Of a DNA stretch of 64,000 nt, positions 46,514 to 59,400 are shown one piece after another. Within the stretch, counting starts at the first letter, position 1. Each line of letters starts with the position of its first letter. Location of the stretch: contig CM077666.1 in the NCBI GenBank assembly GCA_039707655.1, forward strand, positions 401,423,886 through 401,487,885. The letters are read 5' to 3'. The position numbers and the translations under genes are program-made. The notes below the pieces were generated by a model. The model saw only the letters and a list, made by a program, of their open reading frames with translations, ran no database searches and was not told where the DNA came from. Origin of the DNA: Elymus sibiricus. Taxonomy: Eukaryota; Streptophyta; Magnoliopsida; Poales; Poaceae.

Positions 46514-47415
46514 CGTCTAACTTGTTTTTGCAGGGTATGCTGTGATGTGATATGGTCAAGACATGATGTGATATACGTTATTGTATGAGATTATCATGTT
46601 TTGTAATTTATCGGCAACCGGCAGGAGCCTTATGGTTGTCTCTTTATTGTATGAAATGCAAGCGCCATGTAATTGCTTTACTTTTTCGCTATGCGTTAGC
46701 AATAGTTGTAGAAGCAATAGTTGGCGAGACGACCACGACACAACGATGGAGATCAAGGTGTCGAGCCGGTGACGATGGAGATCATGACGATGCTTTGGAG
46801 ATGGAGATCAAAAGCACAAGATGATGATGGCCATATCATGTCACATATTTTGATTGCATGTGATGTTTATCCTTTATGCATCTTATTTTGCTTAGAACGA
46901 CGGTAGCATTATAAGATGATCCCTTCACTAAATTTCAAGATAAAAGTGTTCTCCCCGAGTATGCACCGTTGTTAAAGTTCGTCGTTTCGAAGCACCTCGT
47001 GATGATCGGGTGTGATAGATTCTACGTTCACATACAACGGGTGTAAGCCAGTTTTACACAAGCAGAATACTTGGGTTAAACTTGATGAGCCTAGCATGTA
47101 CAGACATGGTCTCGGAACACTGGAGACCGAAAGGTCGAACATGAGTCATATAGTAGATATGATCAACATGGAGATGTTCACCATTGATGACTATCCCATC
47201 TCACGTGATGATCGGACATGGGCTAGTTGATTTGGATCATGTATCACTTAGTTAACTTGAGGGATGTTAATTTAAGTGGGAGTTCATTAGTAATTTGATT
47301 AATTGAACTTAATTTATCATGAACTTAGTCCTGATAGTCTTTGTAAATTATGTTGTAGATCAATAGCTCGCGTTATAGCTCCCCTGTTTTTGATACGTTC
47401 CTAGATAAAGCTTAG

Positions 47416-50400
47416 TTGAAAGATGATGGTAGCAATTACACGGACTGGGTCCGTAACTTGAGGATTATCCTCATTGCTGCACAGAAGGATTATGTCCTTG
47501 ATGCACCGCTAGGTGATGGACCTGCTGCAGGAGCTGCTGCAGACGTTGTGAACGCCTGGCAGGCTCGATATGATGACTACTCAATAGTTCAGTGTGCCAT
47601 GCTCTACGGCTTAGAACCGGGACTACAAAAGCGTTTTGAACGCCATGGAGCATATGAGATGTTCCAGGAGCTAAAATTGATATTTCAAGCTAATGCCCGG
47701 GTTGAGAGATATGAAGTCTCCAATAAGTTCTTCAGCTGTAAGATGGAGGAGAACAGTTCTGTCAGTGAACACATACTCAGAATGTCTGGGTACCACAACC
47801 ACTTGACTCAGCTGGGAATTGATCTTCCGGTTGAGAGTGTTATTGACAGAGTTCTTCAGTCACTGCCACCAAGCTATAAAGGCTTCGTGATGAACTATAA
47901 TATGCAAGGGATGGAGAAGACAATTCCCGAGCTCTTCGCGATGCTGAAATCAGCGGAGGTAGAAATCAAGAAGGAGCATCAAATGTTGATGGTTAACAAA
48001 ACCACTAGTTTGAAGAAAAAGGGCAAGGGAAAGAAGGGGAACTTCAAGAAGAACGGCAAGCAAGTTGCCGCTCCCACGAAGAAACCCAAAGCTGGACCCA
48101 GGCCTGAAACAGAGTGCTTCTACTGCAAAGGGACTGGTCACTGGAAGCGGAACTGCCCCAAGTATTTGGCGGATAAGAAGGATGGCAAAGTGAGCAAAGG
48201 TATATTTGATATACATGTTATTGATGTGTTCCTCACTAATGCTCGCAGTAGCGCCTGGGTATTTGATACTGGTTCGGTTGCTCATATTTGTAACTCGAAA
48301 CAGGAGCTACAGAATAAGCGAAGATTGGCTAAGGACGAGGTGACGATGCGCGTCGGGAATGGTTCCAAGGTTGATGTGATCGCCGTCGGCACGCTACCTC
48401 TACATCTACCTTCGGGATTAGTTTTAGACCTCAATAGTTGTTATTTGGTGCCAGCGTTGAGCATGAACATTATATCTGGATCTTGTTTATTGCGAGACGG
48501 TTATTCATTTAAGTCAGAGAATAATGGTTGTTCTATTTATATGAGTAACATATTTTATGGTCACGCACCTTTTGTGAATGGTCTATTCATATTGAATCTC
48601 GATCGTAGTGATACACATATTCATAATATTGATGCCAAAAGATGCAAAGTTGATAATGATAGTGCAACATACTTGTGGCACTGCCGTTTAGGTCATATTG
48701 GTGTAAAGCGCATGAAGAAACTCCATGCGGATGGACTTTTGGAATCTCTTGATTATGAATCATTTGATACTTGCGAACCATGCCTCATGAGCAAGATGAC
48801 TAAAACTCCGTTCTCCGGAACAATGGAGCGAGCTACTGATTTGTTGGAAATAATACATACCGATGTATGCGGTCCGATGAATGTTGAAGCACGCGGCGGG
48901 TATCGTTATTTTCTAACCTTCACATATGATTTGAGTAGATATGGGTATATCTACTTGATGAAACACAAGTCTGAAACATTTGAAAAGTTCAAAGAATTTC
49001 AGAGTGAAGTAGAGAATCATCGTAACAAGAAAATAAAGTTTCTACGATCTGATCGCGGAGGCGAATGTTTGAGTTATGAGTTTGGCCTTCATTTAAGAAA
49101 ATGTGGAATTGTTTCACAACTCACGCCACCTGGAACACCACAACGTAATGGTGTGTCCGAACGTCGTAACTGTACTTTATTAGATATGGTGCGTTCTATG
49201 ATGTCTCTTACCGATTTGCCACTATCGTTTTGGGGTTATGCATTAGAGACAGTTGCATTCACGTTGAATAGGGCACCGTCTAAATCCGTTGAGACGACAC
49301 CATATGAACTATGGTTTGGCAAGAAACCTAAGCTGTCGTTTCTTAAAGTTTGGGGATGCGATGCTTATGTGAAAAAGCTTCAACCTGATAAGCTCGAACC
49401 CAAAGCGGAGAAGTGCGTCTTCATACCCTAAAGAAACAATTGGGTACACCTTCTACCACAGATCCGAAGGCAAGGTCTTTGTTGCCAAGAATGGGTCCTT
49501 TCTAGAGAAGGAGTTTCTCTCGAAAGAAGTGAGTGGGAGGAAAGTAGAACTTGATGAGGTAATTGTACCTTCTCTCGAATTGGAAAGCAGCTCATCAGAG
49601 AAAACTGTTCCCGTGATGCCTACACCAATAAGAGAGGAAGATAATAATAAAGATCATGAAACTTCAGATCAAGTTACTACTGAACTTCGTAGGTCGACCA
49701 GAGTACGTTCCGCACCAGAGTGGTACGGTAATCCTGTTCTGGAAGTTATGTTGTTAGACAACAGCGAACCTACGAACTATGAAGAAGCTATGATAAGCCC
49801 GGATTCCGACAAATGGCTTGAGGCCATGAAATCTGAGATAGGATCCATGTATGAGAACAAAGTATGGACTTTGGTGGACTTGCCCGATGATCGGCAAGCC
49901 ATTGAGAATAAATGGATTTTTAAGAGGAAGACAAACGTTGATGGTGTTGGAAATATGCCCTAGAGGCAATTAATAAAGTGTTTATTATTATCATATTTCT
50001 CCGTTCATGATAATGGTTTATTATTCATGCTAGAATTGTATTGACCGGAAACTAAATACATGTGTGGATAATAGACAAATACTATGTCCCTAGTATGCCT
50101 CTACTAGACTAAGCTCGTTGATCAAAAGATGGTCAAGGTTTCCTGACCATGGACATGAGTTGTCATTTGATAACGGGATCACATCATTAGGAGAATGATG
50201 TGATGGACTTGACCCAATCGTCAGCATAGCATATGATCGTTCAGTTTAATGCTATTGCTTTCACTATGTCAAATACACGTTCCTCTGACCATGAGATCAT
50301 GCAACTCCCGGATACCGTAGGAATACTTTGGGTGTATCAAACGTCACAACGTAACTGGGTGATTATAAAGGTGCACTACAGGTATCTCCGAAAGTGTTTG

Positions 50401-52800
50401 TTGAGTTGGCATGGATTAAGATTGGGATTTGTCACTCCGACTATCGGAGAGGTATCTCTGGGCCCTCTCGGTAATACAGCATCACAGAAGCCTTGCAAGC
50501 ACCGTGACTAAAGAGTTAGTGGCAAGATGATGTATTACGGAACGAGTAAAGAGACTTGCCGGTAACGAGATTGAACTAGGTATTGGATACCGACGATCGA
50601 ATCTCGGGCAAGTAACATACCGCCGGACAAAGGGAACAACGTATGTTGACATATGAGGTTCACCGATAAAGATCTTCGTGGAATATGTAGGAACCAATAT
50701 GAGCATCCAGGTTCCGCTGTTGGTTATTGACCGGAGAGTCGTCTCGGTCATGTCTACATCATTCCCGAACCCGTAGGGTCCGCACACTTAAGGTTCGATG
50801 ACGATTTAGTATTATATGAGTTATTTGATTGGTGGCCGAAGTTTGTTCGGAGTCCCAGATGAGATCACGGACATGACGAGGAGTCTCGAAATGGTCGAGA
50901 GGTAAAGATTCATATATTGGAAGGCTATATTCGGACGTCGGAAAGGTTCCGAGTGATTCGGGTATTTTTCGGAGTACCGGGGAGTTACGGGAATTCACCG
51001 GGAGAAGTAATGGGCCTTATTGGGCCATACGGGAAAAGGAGAGGCAGGCCACGTGAGGAGGCGCGCCCCCCCCTTGCCCAAACCGAATGGGACTAGGGGA
51101 GGGGGCGCAGCCCCCTCTTTCCTTTCCCTCTCCCTTCCCCCTTTCCTACTCCGTATGGGAGGTGGAATCCTACTAGGACTAAGGAGTCCTAGTAGGACTC
51201 CCCACTCTTGGCGCAGCCCCTAGGGCCAGCCTCCTCCCCTCTCCCTCCTTTATATACGGAGGAGGGGCACCCCTTGTAGACACACAATTGTCCCATAGCC
51301 GTGTGCGGTGCCCCGATCTCTGTTTTCCACATCGGTCATATTTTCGGAGAGCTTAGGCGAAGCCCTGCCGGAATCACTTCACCGTCACCGTCGCCACGCC
51401 GTCGTGCTGACGGAAATCATCTACTACCTCGACGTCTTGCTGGATCAAGAAGGCGAGGAACGTCACCGAGCTGCACGTGTGTAGAACTCGGAGGTGCCGT
51501 ACGTTCGGTACTCGATCGGTGGAGCTCGAAGGATTGTTCGACTACATCAACCGCGTTGTGAGACGCTTCCGCTAACGGTCTACGAGGGTACGTAGACACA
51601 CTCTCCCCTCTCGTAGCGATGCATCTCCATGGATAGATCTTGCGTGAGCGTAGGAATTTTTTTGAAATTCATGCTCCGTTCCCCAACAGATGGTAATATC
51701 ACTGTCTACAAATCTCGACTTGTCGCGAAAGGTTTTCGACAAGTTCAAGGGGTTGACTACGATGAGACTTTCTCACCCGTAGCGATGCTTAAGTCTGTCC
51801 GAATCATGTTAGCAATTGCCGCATTTTATGATCTGGCAAATGGATGTCAAAACTGCATTCCTTAATGGTTTTCTCAAAGAAGAGTTGTATATGATGCAAC
51901 CAGAAGGTTTTGTCGATCCTAAGGGTGCTAACAAAGTGTGCAAGCTCCAGCGATCCATCTATGGACTGGTGCAAGCATCTCGGAGTTGGAATATACGCTT
52001 TGATGAGGTGATCAAAGCATATGGTTTTGTACAGACTTACGGTGAAGCCTGTATTTACAAGAAAGTGAGTGGGAACTCTGTAGCATTTCTAATATTATAT
52101 GTGGATGTCATATTGTTGATTGGAAATGATATATAATTTCTGGATGGCATAAAAAGATACTTGAATGAAAGACCTCGGTGAAGCTGCTTATATGTTGGGC
52201 ATCAAGATCTATAGAGATAGATCAAGACGCTTGATAAGACTTTCAATGAGTACATACCTTGACAAGATTTTGAAGGAGTTCAAAATGGATCAGTCAAAGA
52301 AGGAGTTCTTGCCTGTATTGTAAGGTGTAAAGTTGAGTAAGACTCAAAGCTCGACCACGGCAGAAGATAGAGAGAGAATGAAAGTCATTCCCTATGCCTC
52401 AGCCATAGGTTCTATAATGTATGCCATGCTATGTACCACACCTAATGTGTGCCTTGCCACGTGTCTGGCAAAGGGGGTACAAGAGTGATCCAGGAGTGGA
52501 TCACTGGACAGCGGTCAAAATTATCCTTAGTAACTAAAGGAATAAGGAAATGTTTCTCGATTATGGAGGTGATAAAGAGTTCGTCGTAAAGGGTTACATC
52601 GATGCAAGCTTTGACACCAATCTGGATATCTCTGAGTAGCAAACCGGATACGTATAATGGAGCAGTCATTTGGAATAGCTCCAAGTAAATCGTGATAGCA
52701 GCATCTACAGTATGACATAAGGATTTGCAAAGTACACATGGGTTTGAATATTGCAGACCCATTGACTAAAATTCTCTCTCACGAGCAAAACATGATCACA
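47416..52800 (+). pseudogene. Copia copy 2 gag-pol, multiple defects
   Basis: The gag start is degenerate (stop codons just before 47416 and no matching ATG). From 47416 to about 49420 gag, CCHC knuckle (CFYCKGTGHWKRNC), protease (WVFDTGS), GAG-pre-integrase and integrase (SDRGGECL, so the Tyr after the Glu is changed) are open. A 5-bp loss near 49425 shifts frame. The RT is split by the solo LTR at 49945-51688. Past it, an 8-bp loss near 51830 shifts frame again, and the active site reads YVDV instead of YVDD. RNase H remnants with several stops run to about 52790. Confidence 0.92.
49945..51688 (+). mobile_element. Solo LTR of a related Copia, 1,744 bp, target duplication GATGG
   Basis: It starts TGTTGGAAATATGCCC and ends CCCCAACA, flanked by gatgg at 49940-49944 and 51689-51693, inside the RT region of Copia copy 2. 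The LTR is diverged from those of copies 1 and 2, with the canonical TGTTGG...CCAACA ends, so it is a different subfamily. A TATA-like tatata is at 51251-51256. Confidence 0.95.
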
Positions 52801-52925
52801 CCTTCGAACTCTTTGAGTGTTAATCACATGGTGATGTGAACTAGATTATTGACTCTAGTGAACTCTTGGGTGTTAATCACATGGCGATGTGAACTAGATT
52901 ATTGACTCTAGTGCAAGTGGGAGAT

Positions 52926-54656
52926 TGATGGAAATATGCCCTAGAGGCTATAATAAAGTTGTTATTATTTTACATTTCCTTGTTCATGATAAAGGTTTAT
53001 TATTCATGCTAGAATTGTATTGACCGGAAACTTAAATACATGTGTGAATACATAAACAATACCGTGTCCCTAGTGAGCCTCTACTAGACTAGCTCGTTGA
53101 TCAAAGATGGTTAAGGTTTCCTAACCATAGACATGAGTTGTCATTTGATAACGGGATCACATCATTAGGATAATGATGTGATGGACAAGACCCATCTGTT
53201 AGCTTAGCATATGATCGTTCTGTTTATTGCTACTGCTTTCTTGAATGTCAAATACATGTTCCTCCGACCATGAGATCATGCAACTCCCGCATACCGGAGG
53301 AATACCTTGTGTGCTATCAAACGTCACAACGTAACTGGGTGATCATAAAGATGCTCTACAGGTATCTCCGAAGGTGTCTGTTGAGTTGGCATGGATCGAG
53401 ACTGGGATTTGTCACTCCGTGTTTTGGAGAGGTATCTCTGGGCCCTCTCGGTAATGCACATCATAAGAAGCTTGCAAGCAAAGTGACTAAGGAGTTAGTT
53501 ACGGGATGATGTATTACGGAACGAGTAAAGAGACTTGCCAGTAACGAGATTGAACTAGGTATGGAGATACCGACGATCGAATCTCGGGCAAGTAACATAC
53601 CGACGGACAAAGGGAATTACGTATGTTGTCATTGCGGTTCGACCGATAAGATCTTCGTGGAATATGTAGGAACCAATATGGGCATCCAGGTTCCGCTATT
53701 GATTATTGACCGGAGAGGCGTCTCGGTCATGTCTACATCATTCCCGAACCCGTAGGGTCCGCACGCTTAACGTTCGTTGACGATATAGTGTTATATGAGT
53801 TATGTGAATTGGTAACCGAATGTTGTTCGGAGTCCCGGATGAGATCCCGGACGTCACGAGGAGTCTCGGAATGGTCGATAGGTAAAGATTTATATATGGG
53901 AAGTCATATTTTGGGTTCCGGAAAAAGGTGCAGTTTTTTCGGTATTGTACCGGGAAGCTTCCAGAAGGTTCCGGAGGGGTCCGGAAGTCCACAAGTGGGT
54001 CCACCACGTCCCAAAGGGCTGGCATGGGCTAAGGGGAGGCGCCCTGGCCTTATTGGGCCAGGCGCACCAAGTCCTCAAAAGCCCACGCAGCTAGGGAAGG
54101 AAAAAATGGAGAGTCCTAGTAGGAATAGGATTGGACTTTGGAGTCCAAGTCCATGGGTGTACTATTCATGGTTACTGTTCACGTGGCACTATTCCTTCTA
54201 CTCCAAGCCCCTACACATATATAAATAGAGGAGAGGGGGCACCCTAAAGCACACAACATTGTCTTAGCCGTGTGCGGCGCCCCCCTCCACAGTTCCGTCC
54301 CTCGGTCATATTTCACAGTGCTTGGGCGAAGCCCTGTGGAGATAGCATCACCATCACCGTCACCACGCCGTCGTGCTGCCGGAACTCATCCACTACCTCG
54401 TGCGTCTTGCTGGATCAAGAAGTCGAGGACGTCACCGAGCTGAACGTGTGCTGAACGCGGAGGTGCCGTACGTTCGGTGCTCGGTCGGTTGGATCGTGAA
54501 GTTGTTCGACGACATCAACCGTGTTGTTCTAACGCTTCCGCTTACGGTCTACGAGGGTACGTAGACATACTCCCCCTCTCGTAGCTATGCATCTCCATGG
54601 ATAGATCTTGCGTGTGCGTAGAAATTTTTTGTTTTTCCATGCAACGTTCCCTAACA
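52926..54656 (+). repeat. Copia copy 2, 3' LTR, 1,731 bp
   Basis: It starts TGATGG after a purine-rich tract (aagtgggaga) and ends CCCTAACA. In the first 60 bases I count about three differences from the 5' LTR of the same element. Confidence 0.93.
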
Positions 54657-56010
54657 CGGCGCTGCGGACGCACCAATGGCAGAGGCGGCCGACGATGAGC
54701 CGGTGCCACCGTCCATGCCGTCCAATGCCGACATCACCATGGGCAGACCGACATGGTGCTGGAGGAGCGAGAGGCCGCGTTCCGGCAGGCGTAGACCGAC
54801 CAGGCCTACAACCTCCGCCTCCTCGACGAGCACCAACGCGCGGAGAAGCTACTCGCCGCCGGCACGACCATCGCACCGGACGTGAACATGGGCGAGCAGG
54901 AGGCGCTGCTCGACTCCTACCGCTCCGCCCGCAACATCCGCCACGACCGCTGGCGCTACCGCCAGTATCAGGCGGATTTAGAGGCCGCCTACAAGGAGAT
55001 CGACGAGGCGGCGAATGAATTTTATGGGCCCGACGACGACGGTGGCGGCGAGGAGGTTGGCATCTCCGCAACAGCTGCGGCACAGCGCCACGACGACGAC
55101 ACCGGCACATCCGCGGGTGTCGCCGGCAGCGAGGCAGAGCATGGGAGGGCGCCGGCGCTTCGGTCCCAAGAAGGCCACTGCTCTTCCCCTCCCGCTAAAG
55201 CTAAGCTTGGCGGGATCATCCTCGTCGGTCGATAAGCCGCTTGCAGGCTGCGGAGGCAGAGATGGAGGCTACGGAGGCGGAGCTAGAGCTTCAGTTTCCG
55301 GGGCTCATGGCCGACCGGACATGGGGAACGGGCGCCGGCGATCATTTAGACTAGGTTTACAGTTTAGTTAAAAAAAGTCCGAAATGTAATGAATGTGCTC
55401 CGGTTTATATGAAAATCAGCCGGTTTGCATGAATTTCGTCCGATCTGTTGAAATGCATTTTGAAATGTATGCGGTTAGCATTGGATCGCCGTCTCCCGCA
55501 TCCGTGTCCGCGGATTGGTCCCCTCCGGTCCGCGGATGGATGCGGTGTCCAGTTTGCGGGTCAGCGTTGGAGATGCCCTGAGAATGTATCGCCTCCTCCA
55601 GTTAATTTTTTTTTACCACCTCCTAATACTCCCCCTTACGATCCACAAAGGTGAGAGATGGTGACAACAGGAGAGCCAAAAGGGAACTATGACTAATGAA
55701 CCCAGATGGATGGATATGTCACATGTGTAGCTAGGTGCACGTACTGTAGCAAATTTAAGGTTTTCAGATCAGCAACAGTGCGTCTGTGCAATGCATGGCG
55801 TGTGCTGTTGCGCCGAGGGGAAGACCAGGCGAGACAAACCCCGAGCGTAAATGAGACGCAGGGAGCCATTATTGGCAAACTGTTGCCACCTGACGAAATA
55901 TAATTATGCACTGTGCTAATAGCACACCCCATTGTCCATATCAATACAAATATCAGACATAAAAGAGATAGGTGACTAGTAATGAACCCAGTTGGTGCAA
56001 CAAATATGTA

Positions 56011-56168
56011 CTCCCTCTGTTCCTAAATATAAGTCTTTGTAGAGATTTCATTATGAACTACATACGGAGCAAAATGAGTGAATCTACACTCTAAAATGCA
56101 TCTATATACATCAGTATGTGGTCCATAGTGGAATCTCTACAAAGACTTATATTTAGGAACGGAGGGAG
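56011..56168. mobile_element. Stowaway MITE, 158 bp
   Basis: Near-perfect inverted ends (ctccctctgttcctaaatat… and …atatttaggaacggagggag) and TA target duplications at 56009-56010 and 56169-56170, the mark of Tc1/Mariner MITEs. It lies about 270 bp downstream of the BCAT stop codon. Confidence 0.93.
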
Positions 56169-56438
56169 TACGTGTCATGGGATGCAATTGCAAGCACGGT
56201 GGAGTTATTTACACTCGCAGTGTAGTCAGACAGTCCTCATGGGAAACAGAAGGAGAAAAAACAACAACTATTTATTTACTAGTACTAATAATCTTTTGAT
56301 CCAGCTTGATGCTATGTTGTGAATCTGCTATCTTCACAGGAAATTATTCCATTCTACATTATGGAAAATTTCCTGACAGAGAGTCAAGTGATTTTGCATC
56401 GTTTTCGTCCTGAGGAACTTGTAGAGTTGTAAGTGCAG

Positions 56439-59400
56439 CTAATTCAGTTGCACACTCCAGCCCATACTGTCCTCCGCAAGGCCTTTCTGGATAGCCGTAA
56501 GTGCCGAATAGAGTTGCTGGGACACAGCTCCGACCTTCCCGCCCCCATACTCCACTCTGCCAAATGAGCATGGGATCAGCCAGAGTTGATTGTTTTCAAT
56601 AAAGGAATGGTAGTCAATAGACGACATGGCTGGCAGATCCCATAAGTTTTCCAAATATCGCGCCAACTGGCAATTGCAGATTTTTTATGAACAAAATCAA
56701 TGAAAGAAGATAATAACTGGAGAACACGTAAGCCAGGCCCAACAGTTTAGCGAAGCCGGTACATTCATAGAGCCAACACGAAATGCCGCTGCTAGGTGCT
56801 TAATTAATACTCCCTCCGTTCCTAAATATAATTCTTTTTAGAGATTCCAATGCGGACTACATACGAAGCGAAATGAATGAATCTACATTCTAAAATATGT
56901 CTATATACATCCGTATGTAGTTCGTATTGGAATCTCTAAAAAGACTTATATTTAGGAACGGAGGAAGTAGTTAGACGACATGCGATATGTCTGAATGCCT
57001 AATTTCAGAAGCTTTTAAACCCTACCTGTCATGCCCAGATTTGGTAGTTTAGAGTCATTCATCAAACATCAAATATGCAAATAGCATACTAGTAGAAAAA
57101 TAATCACTTCAATGCTGGGGTATTTACCTTCTTCCATGGTACATTATGCAACCAACAGGTGATAGTACAACGGCAGTCCCGGTACAGAAGACTTCATCAG
57201 CATCAAGCAACTCATCTATCGCAATAAGGCGCTCTTCAACCTGAAAATAAAAAGGCCATACAGTATGTTGAAGGGAACGATCATATTCGTATCATGTATT
57301 GCTCCATCGGCCGTGTGAGCAGAAGATGAACATCCCAGTTTTAGTTACCTGAATTCCAAGATTTCGGGCAATTTCGATTATACTTCTTCTTGTGATTCCA
57401 GGAAGAATTGTTCCCGTTAATAGTGGAGTAGAAATAACATTATCCTGTCAGGAAAAATGCAATGATAACATTCCTACCAGAATATAGTAACTAGAAAATA
57501 GTGCCAATACAACATGTACAGTTTGGAGCAGTCATGAAATTAAGAAAATATCCTGATTACTAGCATGTTAATCAGGTGATGATATTCTGCATCTGCATCT
57601 TGTTCAGTTCTTTCAATATACTACGCAAATGCTCCCAACATCGTTGTCAGCGAAATCATAGGCACGAATACTCAAACTACTCTACACTGTTGTTTTCATA
57701 GATCCACTTGCAAAGGAAGTCAAATGGAACAAACGTCTAGTATACATACCTTCACCATGAATATATTACAGGAAGAAACTTCCTCCACAAACTTTTTATG
57801 CACGGGATCCAAGTAAAGAACATCAGAATGACCTTTCTCCTTGGCTCTTTTCTGAGCACTAACAACCTGCACACAGGGATCCAAGAAAAGTGCAAAACAT
57901 CAGGAACCACATAACCATATTGCAATGTTCTTCTTGATCTTATCAAACCAGAGAGATCAATGTATGCATTTATGTACATCAGATGTTTTGAGGAAAGCTA
58001 CCACTATCCTATACAAAATTAGAGTTTGAGATGCACTTGGCAGCACAACAGTAGCATGCAAGTTGAGGGTAACTGCAAAATAATATTGGAAGCCAAACTC
58101 ATATTCAGAGAACCAGCGAGTAAAGATGTACACAAGGTAATCATGGATCAGATGAATAATATCACACTTATTACAGAGCAAGGTGTGTTACCGAAGCATA
58201 ATTTCCAATTGTCTTAATATCACCAGTTCCACCAGGTGCAGCGCGGTGATATTCTTCCTCAGTCAATAAGCTAATTGGTGACAGGCCATCCTGAAAGTAA
58301 ATAAGACATTAAAATATTACTGTTGCAACCATAAAAAATGGATATATGAAATAGAAATAAGCCAAATTCACCAACCTTGAAATAGTGACCAACTGGGCAA
58401 ACATACACGACAAATGTATACTCTGGGGCAGGTGCTACACCTAGCATAGCTCCACTTCCAATCAGCAGCGGCCTGATATATAAAGAACCTTTGCCAGTGG
58501 GGGGTACCTACAATCTCATGAAGCACATAACCCATGAGAAAGGTGATATGCATCACATGTCACTGTTCAAGGAAAGATGTTCTTACCCAACGCTTGTTAG
58601 CCAATATAGTTTGCTTGACACCTGATAGGAACTGCTCAACGCTTGGTGCAGGCATGCATAGCCGATCTGCACCTATCCTCATCCGCAACGCGTTTTCCTC
58701 GGGGCGAAAAACAATTACTGAACCATCCTCCTTTCTGTGTGCTCTAAGACCTTCGAGCAATCCCTGCACATTTTACAAGCATGTTAGAGCATATTCAACA
58801 AAAATGGAGCAAACAAAAGCAGCCTACATATCTGAAATTAACAAGGGTATTATTTACATAGCTCTGTTCATCAATCATGTAGCGATTCTTCAAGGCAGAG
58901 CAGGGAGATAAACAAACCTGGCCATAATTTAAAACTGCAGCAGCAGGGTTCAGCTCGATTGGCCCATACGGAACCAATTCACCCTTGGTGAACACCCCAT
59001 CTGACGAACATTTCATTATATACATAAAGTCCGTCGGGACCAGTTGAAATCCAAGAGTCTCCCAGTCGAAGTCGACTAGGTCCGGAGTCCCTGTGCTGGA
59101 ACATGCAGCTCACATGAACAAACAATAATTCCGCAAAACAGGAAAAATGCCCATTATGGGACAGCCAGAACGCAGGAGGGAACCAAGCTTAGCAACTACT
59201 AAATGCAAATGCACACTGATATAGTGATAGTACTGCATCAATTTCTTCTTGTTTGTTTACCTCTTCGTAGGTCGTAGCTAGTAAACCGTTTGACATGATC
59301 AATTGTGGATTGTAGCTCGTCTAACTAAATAATGGATTGTAAAAATATTTTCCTTCACCAGCTCATCAATTGTGCATAACCGCAATGCGAATCAATCCCC

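Larger units (their letters stand above)
45371..54656 (+). mobile_element. Copia retrotransposon copy 2, Angela type, target duplication CGGCG
   Basis: It is flanked by cggcg at 45366-45370 and 54657-54661. It has both LTRs, leader, gag-pol and a polypurine tract (about 52913-52925) before the 3' LTR. Against copy 1 (35118-41519) it lacks about 987 bp from the middle of the 5' LTR through the primer site and leader start (joined at 46513), and has further small deletions in pol. Its RT region is split by a solo LTR (49945-51688). It cannot be autonomous without a primer site. Confidence 0.95.
45252..55235 (+). pseudogene. Gene-like cargo of the TIR element, unknown function, broken
   Basis: Part 1 (45252-45370) opens MVSLSSKALWDDLSSEQKDE after a TATA-like sequence. 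Part 2 (54662-55235) follows the Copia and includes an acidic stretch (PMAEAADDEPVPPSM), a helical Arg/Glu-rich segment (EERE…LLDEHQRAEKLL, then SYRSARNIRHDRWRYRQYQ) and an Asp/Gly-rich tail, to the TAA at 55233-55235. Breaks: the two parts are not in the same frame, there is another shift near 54745 and an in-frame TAG near 54790. I recognise no domain. The layout suggests a once-coding sequence of the transposon rather than a host gene. Confidence 0.5.
44697..55579 (+). mobile_element. TIR DNA transposon carrying a gene-like cargo, split by Copia
   Basis: The left end agggcatctccaacgccgac (44697) and the reverse complement of the right end (agggcatctccaacgctgac, from 55579) match over about 27 bp with two differences, continuing through gaccc-caaa. 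Without the Copia it is about 1.6 kb. No target duplication is visible at either end, so the superfamily stays open (the inverted repeat could suit PIF/Harbinger- or hAT-like non-autonomous elements). A fragment with a similar terminus lies at 12786-13082. It holds a promoter-like TATTTAAA at about 45172 and a broken coding region. Confidence 0.62.

Noticed and set aside
55686..55990. Near-identical phrases (taatgaacccag) at about 55697 and 55980 as a possible target duplication
   Set aside because: The enclosed 270 bp has no terminal repeats, tail or coding part, so an insertion cannot be supported.
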